From positions 62,001-126,000 of the forward strand of contig CAZJTZ010000003.1 in NCBI GenBank assembly GCA_964549105.1: 64,000 bases of DNA, given 5' to 3'. This DNA comes from Hydrogenedens sp964549105. GTDB lineage: Bacteria; Hydrogenedentota; Hydrogenedentia; Hydrogenedentales; Hydrogenedentaceae. Position 1 is the first letter of the stretch, and each line of letters opens with the position of its first letter. The position numbers and the translations under genes are program-made. The notes beneath the pieces were generated by a model. The model did not search any database and was not told where the DNA came from. It saw only the letters and a program-made list of their open reading frames with translations. Shown piece after piece: positions 54,001-62,044 of this stretch.

Positions 54001-55011
54001 GTCTCTGGAAGCGATAATTACACCCTTTCATTGTCTGGCTCTCATTCTGTGGTAAATCCGACAGGTGCGACGATAAATAAAGGTCTACCCGGAGTAAATG
54101 GGCCTGTTGTCTTTAATATGGGAAATGCTTCTAACCTCTCCTTTTATTCCGTGATAGAAAACAGTAAAGCCGCTGAAATAGCGTCCGGCTTTTATTATGT
54201 CATTATCACATCACAATCCTATCCCAGTGGGGAAATTCGTGGACAATTGCAACTTATGACAACGCAAAGAAATTTAACTGTTTCTACTCAAGGTTCAGGG
54301 ACTACGGACCCATCACCCGGAGTCTATCCATATTGGGATGGGGAAATTGCAGAAATAACTGCTGTCCCTAATGAAGGTTGGGTATTTCAGAGTTGGAGTG
54401 GGGATTTAGATAAACAAAACCCAACTTCGCCAACTCTTCAGTTAAATATGATAAAAGACCGCAGTGTAACTGCTAATTTTGTCGAGGTAGTTCCAGAAGG
54501 TGAAGGGATTGTCGAAGGTGAAGGAACAGTAGAAGGAACTCCGGAAGGGACGATTGAAGGTGAAGGAATACCCGAAGGTGAAGGAACAGTAGAAGGAACT
54601 CCGGAAGGCACTCCTGAAGGAACAGTCGAAGGTGAAGGGATTGTCGAAGGTGAAGGCACTCCCGAAGGAACAATTGAAGGAACAACGGAAGGTAGTCAAG
54701 AGGGAGAAATCCCATCCGAACATTCTGCTGATAAAAACAAAGACCATAAAATAGATTTAGGTGAATTATTAAGAGTAATTCAAATATTCAATTCTGGTGG
54801 TTATCATTGTGCTGAACCTCCTGATTCGACAGAAGATGGGTATATTCCCGGATTTGATGGCGACAAGTCTTGTAGACCTCATGCAAGCGATTATGAACAA
54901 GATTGGAGAATTTCTTTAACAGAATTATTGAGATTAATCCAGTTCTTCAATATCGGTGGTTATCATTTATGTATTGGTGAGAGTGAAGATAACTACTGCC
55001 CAGGACTATAA
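51049..55011 (+). CDS. Giant secreted Ig-repeat/CHRD protein with EG-rich linker and EF-hand-like tail
   Basis: A 1320-residue exported protein, signal peptide ending at TFAQ (about 27). Residues 30-320 are an unassigned N-terminal region with short Ca-binding-like loops (NADNDGNGIYDND). About seven Ig-like domains follow (about 328-945), most ending in a Y-x-C motif (for example GTYWCIVSD, GVYTCFVSD). Then a CHRD domain (about 950-1070), an InlB/Flg_new-like beta-repeat (about 1075-1145; ITAVPNEGWVFQSWSGD), an acidic EG linker (1148-1222), and two repeats with EF-hand-type loops (DKNKDHKIDLGE and DYEQDWRISLTE) plus GGYHC and EDGY-PG. The tail is probably a surface anchor or sorting module. 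GAGGAG precedes the ATG. Confidence 0.8.
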   Translation: MLRTYPKKINFYLVVFLFILPIPTFAQCFQNQYDIDFIAHSLDSILGDFLPTWFDYIDEYNNPVPGAWRQVENQTSPYFSNADNDGNGIYDNDQFDMLGAVIDGDITRVLGNLNASEMQTIKNDFIYNKAVVESLQLTIKNVQVKAMGMTGSVNVTTGDEDVCVKLGITTLCVSQFVSNFEGVPTLWELLEDASPIFKDAMINLIAGYMTVGEEAGISHLKSLFRVIINTVLKDLLPSLLADLKTDDIEISLEASGIQITILVYGTEIDNTINNFVGNFNCSKFRCHPELLSSTGDLNHDGRSNYNSYTLAGMNRQAWMENESIQNPPLQIATQPQSQTVTSGTPVTFYTEQVGGENNGIPQVYKWEEIKIDDFSTIGSPTYNSQLELSYPLPTTDPRYFTVTICDSLWTRRSAPAKLVVQYGPLEVTEQPIGAQNLVPGEDSCSMSITVRGGNALPTYQWQKWDGSNWIDLSGRTQRTISFNPIQLEDGGSYRCVVSSGGEQIISQTAEIIILNRIRFATPLTGGGVYIGEDFTFVPDITGEPVGTLQYMWKFNDVAIEENTGPILTISNAQISDMGNYTCVIYDDVYTITSNPAFLEVADHIAITQQPVSGAGIIGHEFTFTVTVTGGLGGVHYQWVHDSVYVGPDSPTFMISPLQETDTGTYWCIVSDARESLTSEQATLQVFPPFNFDVQPQGALKHSGESHTFTVAISGGSPPYTYRWRKNGANLPYTDSVLTLENLQPSDTGVYTCFVSDQNAGASSAPAYLQVANWMSFIQQPASTTVYKGSTHTFTVVIDGGLGNVEYRWFKKLAGGININLGVNSPQLVLSNVQPETAGDYFCEVQDNFETVTSNIATLTVVDALTFSQNPTDTYLFAGGDLTFQVTTVGGMGTITYQWYKDGVPIGNQSNILFVANVTYKDAGIYWCEATDAVKTTKSSSAHLYVLRPIPAEGMFVIANPINGVQVVPAVNTIATGQAFGVLQPVSGSDNYTLSLSGSHSVVNPTGATINKGLPGVNGPVVFNMGNASNLSFYSVIENSKAAEIASGFYYVIITSQSYPSGEIRGQLQLMTTQRNLTVSTQGSGTTDPSPGVYPYWDGEIAEITAVPNEGWVFQSWSGDLDKQNPTSPTLQLNMIKDRSVTANFVEVVPEGEGIVEGEGTVEGTPEGTIEGEGIPEGEGTVEGTPEGTPEGTVEGEGIVEGEGTPEGTIEGTTEGSQEGEIPSEHSADKNKDHKIDLGELLRVIQIFNSGGYHCAEPPDSTEDGYIPGFDGDKSCRPHASDYEQDWRISLTELLRLIQFFNIGGYHLCIGESEDNYCPGL
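54493..54711 (+). repeat. EG-rich low-complexity coding repeat
   Basis: In-frame short repeats, mainly GAAGGTGAAGG and GAAGGAAC blocks, encode EGEG/VEGT/PEGT units of four to six residues. This is a protein linker, not a CRISPR: units vary in length and have no spacers. Confidence 0.9.
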
Positions 55012-55041
55012 AATGTGATGTATTTATTTATAGAACTATTC

Positions 55042-55072
55042 AATAGCCGCAGGCTTCAAACCTGCGGCTATT
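55042..55072. terminator. Strong hairpin terminator after the Ig-repeat gene
   Basis: A perfect 12-bp stem AATAGCCGCAGG (55042-55053) with CCTGCGGCTATT (55061-55072), seven-base loop CTTCAAA, followed by an AT-rich run. The sequence is unusually G+C-rich for its surroundings, so it could also be a copy of a dispersed REP-like element. Confidence 0.75.
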
Positions 55073-55142
55073 ATTATAAAAATTTTAGATTTATAATATT
55101 TAAAATGTGGTAGATGGTAATTTGGAAAGTAAAAAATGAATA

Positions 55143-56522
55143 TTAAATTTTTTCCTGTCTGAGACCATATTTCTCTGCTTTATATCGAACCTGGTCACGG
55201 GAAATGTTCAATAGTGCACCTGCACGGGTTAGGTTCCAGTTAGTTCGTTCTAATGCCTGTCGGATTAAAGACTTTTCTACATCCTCGAGAGGACAGCCCG
55301 ATGGAGGTAATAAAACAATCTCGTTGTTTGTTGTCCTTACTCCTCCGAAACTGACTCTTCCTAAAATAATTTCATCAGCCTGTATTGTGTCATCTTTGCC
55401 TAATAAAACAGCCCTTTCAATTACATTTCTCAATTCCCTAATGTTTCCAGGCCAGTGATAAGAAAGAAGTTTTTCCATCGCTTCATTAGAAAAAATTTTT
55501 CTATTTCTTCTGAACTCTTTATTAAACAAGTTTAGGAAGTGTTCTGCCAGTAAAGGGATATCCCCATATCTTTCACGAAGTGGTGGTAATACGATAGGGA
55601 CTACATTCAGGCGATAAAACAAATCTTCTCTAAATGTTCCTGTGTGCACCATTTCTTCCAGGTCTTTATTTGTTGCCACAATCACACGGACATCTACCTG
55701 AATATCTACCGTCCCTCCTATTCTCTTAAAAGTCTTCTCTTCGAGGACACGAAGTATTTTCGACTGGACAGACAACGGCACATCCCCTATTTCATCCATA
55801 AAAACTGTGCCATAATTGGCAAGTTCAAACAATCCTTTTTTTAAGTGGTCTGCCCCTGTAAAAGAGCCAGGTTCATAGCCAAAAAGTTCCGATTCAAGCA
55901 AATTTTCGGGTAAGGCTGTACATGTGATATTCATAAAGGGATAAGCGGCTCGTTCCGATTCATAGTGAATTACGCGGGCTGCTATATCCTTACCTGTTCC
56001 ACTTTCACCTAACAAAAGAATGGTAGTACTCGGAGATTCTGCCACTTTTTTTATTATCTGTTTCACTTCCTGAATTTTTGGACTTTTACCGATAATATGG
56101 TCAAGATTGAATATTCGTTTGCTTTGTTGTAGACCAACTTGAAAAGAATTCCGTAAGTGCAATTGTTCAATAGCCCGTTCTACACGGAGTATGAGTTCTT
56201 CAATTTCAAAAGGTTTACTAATATAGTCAAAAGCCCCATTTTTCATGGCTTCTACTGCATTGGAAACACTTGAATAAGCCGTGATAATCAATATTGGCAC
56301 ACCTGGCTGTTTTATCGTAATATCTTTTAATATATTCATTCCATCACCATCGGGAAGTCTCAAATCCACAATAGCAAGGTCAATAATTTTTTTATTGATA
56401 ATCTGTTTTGCTTCTGCAACTGTTCCTGCTTCTTCTGTAATAAACCCGAGTTGATTGAGTTTCTCCATTATATTCCATCGGATTAGTTTCTCGTCATCTA
56501 CTACAAGTATTCTCCCACGCAT
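55143..56522 (-). CDS. NtrC-family sigma-54-dependent response regulator
   Basis: A 459-residue regulator: receiver domain (about 1-120; phospho-Asp in LAIVDLRLPDGDG), AAA+ sigma-54 activator domain (about 140-380) with Walker A LLGESGTGKD and Walker B TVFMDEIGDV, and a C-terminal Fis-type HTH (ALERTNWNLTRAGALLNISR). The sigma-54 contact loop reads GSFTGA instead of GAFTGA, a mild variant. It is downstream of the histidine kinase by ten bases and is its likely partner. Target promoters are not identified. Confidence 0.94.
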   Translation of the reverse strand: MRGRILVVDDEKLIRWNIMEKLNQLGFITEEAGTVAEAKQIINKKIIDLAIVDLRLPDGDGMNILKDITIKQPGVPILIITAYSSVSNAVEAMKNGAFDYISKPFEIEELILRVERAIEQLHLRNSFQVGLQQSKRIFNLDHIIGKSPKIQEVKQIIKKVAESPSTTILLLGESGTGKDIAARVIHYESERAAYPFMNITCTALPENLLESELFGYEPGSFTGADHLKKGLFELANYGTVFMDEIGDVPLSVQSKILRVLEEKTFKRIGGTVDIQVDVRVIVATNKDLEEMVHTGTFREDLFYRLNVVPIVLPPLRERYGDIPLLAEHFLNLFNKEFRRNRKIFSNEAMEKLLSYHWPGNIRELRNVIERAVLLGKDDTIQADEIILGRVSFGGVRTTNNEIVLLPPSGCPLEDVEKSLIRQALERTNWNLTRAGALLNISRDQVRYKAEKYGLRQEKI

Positions 56523-56532
56523 AGTTTTTCCT

Positions 56533-58641
56533 TTATTCTTTGGGTAAGATAATAGATATACATGTACCTAAATCTATCTCACTTTTGATTTGCAACTTCC
56601 CACCGTGACTCTCAATAATTTTCTTGGTCATCGTTAATCCTAATCCTGTTCCTTGTGTCTTCGTCGTAAAAAATGGCATTTCTACTTTCTCCAGATATTT
56701 TCCCTCAATGCCTATTCCGTTGTCCTTTATCTCAATAATTTGTGAGCAATCTTGTTCATAAATTTTAACATATATTTCCCCTCCATTGGGCATAGATTCC
56801 AGACTATTTTTTAATATATTCCAGATTGCTCTCGGGAAAAGATTAACATCAAGCGGTATAATGGCTTCTCCTTCCATAATAAAAGAGACCTTTTCTCCAA
56901 TGGGGTCCTGTAATAAGCACAATCTATACTGCTCTTCAATCAACTCTCTTATAGAGATACGAGTCTTATTTACATTATATTTTTTTGTAAACTCCAATAA
57001 ATTTCGCAAAGTTTCTTCCAATCTTGAAATGGAAGAAGCAAGTTCTTGCGTTATGACTTTTCTTTGTATTACATTTGTTTCATCTTGCAACAATTGGAAA
57101 CCGCCTTGAATAGCACCAATCATATTTCTTAACTCGTGGGCTAAACTTGCACTCATCTCACCTAAAAGTGCCAACTGCTTCTGTTCATTTAACTTCTCTT
57201 GTATCTCTTTTAGGTCAGTAACATCCCAGATAACCCCTATAAAAAAGATTTGCTCATCTCTCACATTTTTCTGAAAACGGATATGCAAAAACTTTTTCTC
57301 ATTTTCCCTGGTATCAATAGGTTCTTCAATTTCAAAATGCTGTAAAACTTCAGGACTTTGACTTATTTTTTCTATAAAATCACTTAAACTTTTTATCGGC
57401 AATATATCCAAAATATTTTTATCCACTATCTCATCAGGGTTAAGTCCTGTTATTTCAGTGATAGTTGAGTTTGCCATCTTTACAAAACCTTTACAATCAA
57501 TTTCAATAATAACGCAGGGAACCGCATTAATAATAAATCTAAAATATTTTTCTCTTAAGGCTAATTCCTCTACCCATTTGGATTTTTCTTCAAGTAACTT
57601 ATTGATTTTATATGCCATACGATTGAAGTAGACGATTAATAAAGCAATTTCGTCATTGCTATCAATATTGGGAATTGAGGTAATATTTTCTCTATAAGTT
57701 GAGTTTCGTATATTCTGGGTCAGATTTTGTATAGGCGAGATAATTTGCTTTTGGATTGCAATCCATAGCACAACAATTCCAAAAACTATGATAAGAATAA
57801 AACCTACAATGCCGCGATATTGCATCTTTTCGCTGGATAACAAAATATCCTGTTGATGGATTATATTTACTAATAAAAGTGGCCGATTGAAAATATCATA
57901 AATGGTATCCCAAACTAAAAGATTTCCATCCTTATCTTCTATCAATGATATGTCTTTACCATTGGAAGTTTTGTAAATAGCGGTACCCGCAATCAACCCC
58001 TCTCTTTCACTATAAGGATAAATCTTAACCTTTAACATAGCCTGTCGATTTATGTCTTCCCAGAACTCCGCTGTTATTAACTTACCCATTATCAAGGTTC
58101 CGTGAGGTTCTCCCTCTATCTTACTATTTAAAATCCGGTTTGAAGCCACCGCTATAATTCCATAGTTAGTAGCAATCAACCCATATTTACCCGCCTTAAT
58201 ATCCTCAAAATTTAACAATGGATGAGTCAGAGCCATTTTGGGAGTAGAAAATTCAGAGGGCAATCTTTCAGTCTGTTTCTTTTCAAGATTATACCATTCT
58301 CCAAATACCCTCTCACCTGCATTGTTAATTATTAAAATCATATTTATATTATTCCCCTCGTAAGTTTGAGGGAGGAGATTCACTCTAATAAATGTCTCAT
58401 TTCTGTTCATTACAAATTCATAAGTATCATCCCACCACGCATAATCTGCACAGGTTCTATTTAAAAATAAAAGTTTCTCTTCTAATGAATTATGAAACCC
58501 CTCCACTTCTTTATATGCTAAATCTCTTTCAAATTGGGACAAGGTGGGTTTAACTACCCAGTCATAAACAAAAATATATCCAAACAATAGAAATGCCCAA
58601 AAAACACTAAGAAGTAATATTATTTTATTTGTCAATTTCAT
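56533..58641 (-). CDS. CHASE4/HAMP/PAS sensor histidine kinase
   Basis: A 702-residue membrane sensor. TM1 (about 7-29), a periplasmic CHASE4 domain with its signature DYAWWDDTYEFV (66-77), TM2 (about 277-297), HAMP (about 300-350), PAS (about 365-475, TGLNPDEIVDKNIL), HisKA with H502 (SLAHELRNMIGA), and HATPase with DNGIGI, FFTTKTQGTGLGL. It sits between the Fe-ADH and the NtrC-type regulator in one four-gene operon, so it probably senses a signal tied to that metabolism. The ligand is unknown. Confidence 0.94.
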   Translation of the reverse strand: MKLTNKIILLLSVFWAFLLFGYIFVYDWVVKPTLSQFERDLAYKEVEGFHNSLEEKLLFLNRTCADYAWWDDTYEFVMNRNETFIRVNLLPQTYEGNNINMILIINNAGERVFGEWYNLEKKQTERLPSEFSTPKMALTHPLLNFEDIKAGKYGLIATNYGIIAVASNRILNSKIEGEPHGTLIMGKLITAEFWEDINRQAMLKVKIYPYSEREGLIAGTAIYKTSNGKDISLIEDKDGNLLVWDTIYDIFNRPLLLVNIIHQQDILLSSEKMQYRGIVGFILIIVFGIVVLWIAIQKQIISPIQNLTQNIRNSTYRENITSIPNIDSNDEIALLIVYFNRMAYKINKLLEEKSKWVEELALREKYFRFIINAVPCVIIEIDCKGFVKMANSTITEITGLNPDEIVDKNILDILPIKSLSDFIEKISQSPEVLQHFEIEEPIDTRENEKKFLHIRFQKNVRDEQIFFIGVIWDVTDLKEIQEKLNEQKQLALLGEMSASLAHELRNMIGAIQGGFQLLQDETNVIQRKVITQELASSISRLEETLRNLLEFTKKYNVNKTRISIRELIEEQYRLCLLQDPIGEKVSFIMEGEAIIPLDVNLFPRAIWNILKNSLESMPNGGEIYVKIYEQDCSQIIEIKDNGIGIEGKYLEKVEMPFFTTKTQGTGLGLTMTKKIIESHGGKLQIKSEIDLGTCISIILPKE

Positions 58642-58653
58642 TTTAATATAGTT

Positions 58654-59820
58654 TTATTTCATCTCATTCCAGGATTCAGTAAATATTTTATACAGGTCTT
58701 CCACTGTAAATTTACCGTATTGGTTTCGGAAGCGATATTTATCTTTGTATATATCCTCTGAAAACTTATGTAATTCATCAGAAGAAATGCCCCATGAAAC
58801 GGAATGATATGGAAAATCAATTTTCTCAAAAAACTTCTTTAAAGCATTAACAACAGACTGTTCAGGTGCATTGTCATCAAATACATCTCCGATAGATTCA
58901 ACAATCATTTTTACCTTTTCAGGTAACTCTTTTACATTTCTCTTAAACATAGGTATAAGAAATAGTGCATTAGAAATGCCATGCGGTATCTGATAATTTA
59001 ATGTATAATAATAACCGAGTGCATGGACAAGGGTAGTTCCTGTCTGGGCTATAACAATTCCAGAAAGCATTGAAGCATATAAAAGCCAATATCTTGCGTT
59101 TATATCATTGAGATTATCTAATACAATAGGAAGCCATTTTGATATTAACTTGCAAGATTCGACAGCAAGGTAATCGGTTATGGGGGTTGCCTTTTTAGAA
59201 ACCATTCCTTCCATAGATTGGCTTAGAGCGTCAAGACATGTGGATAAGGTAACCTTTTTGGGAAGTGTTAATGTTAGAGTCGGGTCAAGTAAAGCAATCT
59301 GAGGAAAAATTTTAGAATCTGTGATTGTTTGCTTTGCATTTGCTTTCCTATTTACTATTACTGCATAAGGGGTTACTTCACTACCTGTTCCTGAAGTAGT
59401 AGGAATAGCGAGTATAGGTAAGGGTGCTTTTTTGAATAACTCTTTACCAAAATATTGTTGGCATGGGCCATCATTATTTGCGAGACCTGCAATCACTTTT
59501 GCAACATCAATTGGACTTCCTCCACCTATTCCAATGACCCAATCACATTTATTATTTCTACATATTTGAACGGCTTTTTCGCATGTATCGGTAGTTGGAT
59601 TTTCTTCGACCTCATCAAATACAACTGCATTCGAATACATTTCCAATAAATAAGATAGAGCACCATTTATTTTTGAACTTTGTTTTCCAGTTATGATACA
59701 CGGCTTGTCCCCTAAATTTATTGCTAATGATGTAAGATTCTTTATTGCCTCAATCTGGAAAATAATTTTCGTAGGCATAATATATTGAAAATCAAGCAAG
59801 TGTGTTTCATACATAGACAT
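58654..59820 (-). CDS. Iron-containing alcohol dehydrogenase family protein
   Basis: A 388-residue group III (Fe-ADH) enzyme that interconverts alcohols and aldehydes with NAD(P). The nucleotide motif is WVIGIGGGSPIDVAK. ATTSGTGSEVTPYAV is the family motif. Metal-site residues are D and the two His in TTLVHALGYYYTLNYQIPHG. At the position of the first metal His the sequence has Gln (CLDALSQSMEG instead of DALxH), as in some subgroups, so metal binding may differ. It starts two bases after yjbQ ends. The substrate is unknown. Confidence 0.9.
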   Translation of the reverse strand: MSMYETHLLDFQYIMPTKIIFQIEAIKNLTSLAINLGDKPCIITGKQSSKINGALSYLLEMYSNAVVFDEVEENPTTDTCEKAVQICRNNKCDWVIGIGGGSPIDVAKVIAGLANNDGPCQQYFGKELFKKAPLPILAIPTTSGTGSEVTPYAVIVNRKANAKQTITDSKIFPQIALLDPTLTLTLPKKVTLSTCLDALSQSMEGMVSKKATPITDYLAVESCKLISKWLPIVLDNLNDINARYWLLYASMLSGIVIAQTGTTLVHALGYYYTLNYQIPHGISNALFLIPMFKRNVKELPEKVKMIVESIGDVFDDNAPEQSVVNALKKFFEKIDFPYHSVSWGISSDELHKFSEDIYKDKYRFRNQYGKFTVEDLYKIFTESWNEMK

Positions 59821-59822
59821 AC

Positions 59823-60236
59823 TTATTCTCCCAGAGCCTTAATAATTAATCGTTTTCTCCGTTGTCCATCAAACTCTGCATAATAAATCTGTTGCCATGG
59901 ACCCAGGTCAAGTTTCCCCTGTGTTATGGGGACTATGACCTCATGATGAATTAATAAACTTTTCAAATGAGCGTCTCCATTGGTTTCACCAGTTGCATGA
60001 TGACGATAGTCAGACTTATATGGAGCCAACTTTTCAAGCCATTCATCAATATCCTGAATAAGTCCCTCTTCTGCATCATTTACATATACCCCTGCGGTTA
60101 TGTGCATTGCAGAGACGAGAACCATACCTTCCTGAATTTCGCTCTTCTTTACTACTTCCTCTACTTTATCTGTGATATTAATATATTCTCTATGCCTTTT
60201 TGTGCAAATAAACAAATACTCAGTATAACTTTTCAT
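59823..60236 (-). CDS. YjbQ/UPF0047 family protein
   Basis: A 137-residue protein of the UPF0047/YjbQ family, some members of which have weak thiamine-phosphate-synthase activity; physiological role unsettled. Motifs are SAMHITAGVYVNDAEEG, the His-rich YRHHATGETNGDAHL, and LDLGPWQQIYYAEFDGQRRKR. I place the start at 60236, where AAGGGAGTG precedes the ATG and homologues begin. The longer frame to 60320 adds unrelated residues. First gene of the yjbQ-ADH-kinase-regulator operon. Confidence 0.88.
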   Translation of the reverse strand: MKSYTEYLFICTKRHREYINITDKVEEVVKKSEIQEGMVLVSAMHITAGVYVNDAEEGLIQDIDEWLEKLAPYKSDYRHHATGETNGDAHLKSLLIHHEVIVPITQGKLDLGPWQQIYYAEFDGQRRKRLIIKALGE

Positions 60237-60430
60237 TTCACTCCCTTCATATTTTGATTTATATTTTATCAAAAATTTAATATCCCCTATTAGTATTAAA
60301 TCAAATGAGCAGTCCGCCATATATTTAGCATTGAAGTTTTCTTTATATTTTTGTTATTATTACATTCTAATCAAAATTCTTCTTTTTGATACAACCTTCT
60401 ATTTTCCATATATTATAGGATTTTTACTTA

Positions 60431-61273
60431 ATGACAAAATTCAAAGTAGCATTAATCGGATGTGGAAATATAGGTGCAGATATTTGTATTGCACTCCAGA
60501 AAGGTAATATTTCTGCAGAAATAGTAGCATTGCATGATATTGACGAGAATAAAGCACAGGTATTAAATAGGACCTTTCATTTAAACGCAAAATTTTGTGA
60601 CTTAGAAACTGCCGTCTCCTTAGCAGATTTTGCTATTGAATGTGCTTCTTCTTCAGCAGTCGAAAATGTAGTTCGTGCGTGTATCAAACACAGAAAAGAT
60701 TGTCTTATCATGAGCCTAAGTGGTTTACTATATAATTTAGACCTTATTAAAGAGGCGAAAAAAAACTACATTAGAATTAAAATCCCTTCAGGTGCCGTTT
60801 GTGGACTTGATGGTATAAGAAGTGCAATGGAAGCAGGTCTTCATCGTGTCATACTCACAACACGAAAACCACCTCAAGCCCTAATGGGAGCACCTTATAT
60901 TATAGAGAACAAAATAGATTTGTCTGATATAAAAGAACCTACTACCCTATTTGAGGGTAATGCTTTTGAAGCAGCAAAGGCATTTCCAGCCAATATCAAT
61001 GTTGCATGTGCTTTAAGTTTATATGGAGTAGGACCTAAAGACACTGCCGTCAGAATTATTGCTGACCCAACTATTACCGAGAACATCCATGAAGTTTATG
61101 CCGAGGGTGCTTTTGGAAAATTACAAACAACAACGACCAATCTTCCATCGCCAAGAAACATAAAAAGCAGTTATCTCGCATCACTCTCAGCCATAGCCGA
61201 ATTAAGAGCAACGGTAGATGATTATTTTACTCATTGTTTGTATTGTCCACAAAGGAAAAGCGAAATTCAATAA
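60431..61273 (+). CDS. nadX: L-aspartate dehydrogenase
   Basis: Oxidises L-aspartate to iminoaspartate, an alternative to NadB in NAD synthesis. The 280 residues have an N-terminal Rossmann motif (KVALIGCGNIGADI), the conserved IKIPSGAVCGLDGI, LTTRKPP, and the C-terminal NINVACALSLYGVGP and RIIADP blocks of the NadX family. NadA and NadC partners are not in this window, so the pathway role is inferred from the family. It stands alone before the rplU operon. Confidence 0.9.
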   Translation: MTKFKVALIGCGNIGADICIALQKGNISAEIVALHDIDENKAQVLNRTFHLNAKFCDLETAVSLADFAIECASSSAVENVVRACIKHRKDCLIMSLSGLLYNLDLIKEAKKNYIRIKIPSGAVCGLDGIRSAMEAGLHRVILTTRKPPQALMGAPYIIENKIDLSDIKEPTTLFEGNAFEAAKAFPANINVACALSLYGVGPKDTAVRIIADPTITENIHEVYAEGAFGKLQTTTTNLPSPRNIKSSYLASLSAIAELRATVDDYFTHCLYCPQRKSEIQ

Positions 61274-61341
61274 TAATATTTGATATAATATTACACTAAA
61301 TTAAGAAATTAAAACAGTTAAATAGAAAGGGTATAAGAACA

Positions 61342-61653
61342 ATGTTTGCTATTATTAGTTGTGGAGGAAAACAGTATAAAGTCCAACCCAATGACCGAAT
61401 TCGCGTTGAAAAACTAAATGCGAAAGAGGGAGATTTGATTGAAATTAATAAAGTTCATCTGTTATCAGACAATAATCAATTGATTGTAAGTCCAGACAAG
61501 TTGAAGTCTTCCTCTGTAATAGTTCAAGTTCTTTCGCATGGGAAAGACAAAAAAATTCGTGTGTTCAAATATAAGAGAAGAAGAAATTATCACCGCACAT
61601 ACGGACACAGACAGTTGTTTACCGAAATACTTGTAAAAGAGATTAAAAGTTAA
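61342..61653 (+). CDS. rplU: 50S ribosomal protein L21
   Basis: A 103-residue large-subunit protein with MFAIISCGGKQYKVQPNDRI at the start and the C-terminal VFKYKRRRNYHRTYGHRQ characteristic of L21. It begins the standard rplU-rpmA-obgE order. A TATAAT box (61284-61289) with no clear -35 lies about 50 bases upstream. Confidence 0.98.
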   Translation: MFAIISCGGKQYKVQPNDRIRVEKLNAKEGDLIEINKVHLLSDNNQLIVSPDKLKSSSVIVQVLSHGKDKKIRVFKYKRRRNYHRTYGHRQLFTEILVKEIKS

Positions 61654-61687
61654 TAAAATATATTGAGATATAGAGGAGAAAATAGTT

Positions 61688-61969
61688 ATGGCACACAAAA
61701 AAGCTGGCGGAAGCGCAAGAAATGGTAGAGATAGTAATCCCAAGATGTTAGGGGTGAAAAGGTATGAAGGTGAACATGTTATTCCTGGAAATATCATTGT
61801 TCGCCAGCGTGGAACGAGAATTAAGCCGGGTAAAAATGTGGGTTTAGGTAGAGACCACACTATTTTTGCAATGGTAGACGGAGTTATAAAATTCCGTTAT
61901 GTAGCCAAAGGGAAAAAATGTGTTGATGTCCTTCCTCTGGATATTCAACAACTCGATTTGAATAATTAG
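61688..61969 (+). CDS. rpmA: 50S ribosomal protein L27
   Basis: A 93-residue L27 with the standard N-terminus MAHKKAGGSARNGRDS, whose tail reaches the peptidyl-transferase centre, and GNIIVRQRGTRIKPGKNVG. There is no extra N-terminal extension requiring cleavage, unlike Firmicutes. GAGGAGAAAAT precedes the ATG. Confidence 0.98.
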   Translation: MAHKKAGGSARNGRDSNPKMLGVKRYEGEHVIPGNIIVRQRGTRIKPGKNVGLGRDHTIFAMVDGVIKFRYVAKGKKCVDVLPLDIQQLDLNN

Positions 61970-61994
61970 TATTTTGAAATTATTTTTTTTACAG

Positions 61995-62025
61995 AACTGG
62001 CACGGTGTAAATCGTGCCAGTTTTT
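61995..62025 (+). terminator. Terminator or attenuator between rpmA and obgE
   Basis: A perfect 10-bp stem AACTGGCACG (61995-62004) with CGTGCCAGTT (62013-62022), ending in TTTTT. obgE begins only 20 bases later, so it partly separates ribosomal from GTPase expression. Confidence 0.8.
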
Positions 62026-62044
62026 ATCTTAAAATGGTTTTATT

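Noticed and set aside
54493..54711. Possible CRISPR-like repeat array
   Set aside because: Units vary, no spacers, and the sequence is in frame with a long protein; it is a coding low-complexity linker.
54438..54747. Three minus-strand open frames with PSPST/VPSG-type repeats
   Set aside because: They are the reverse-strand shadow of the EG-rich linker of the plus-strand Ig protein; low-complexity repeats keep all frames open.
60237..60320. Longer N-terminus of the YjbQ protein
   Set aside because: The extra 28 residues do not resemble the family, while an AAGGGAGTG site directly precedes the ATG at 60236.
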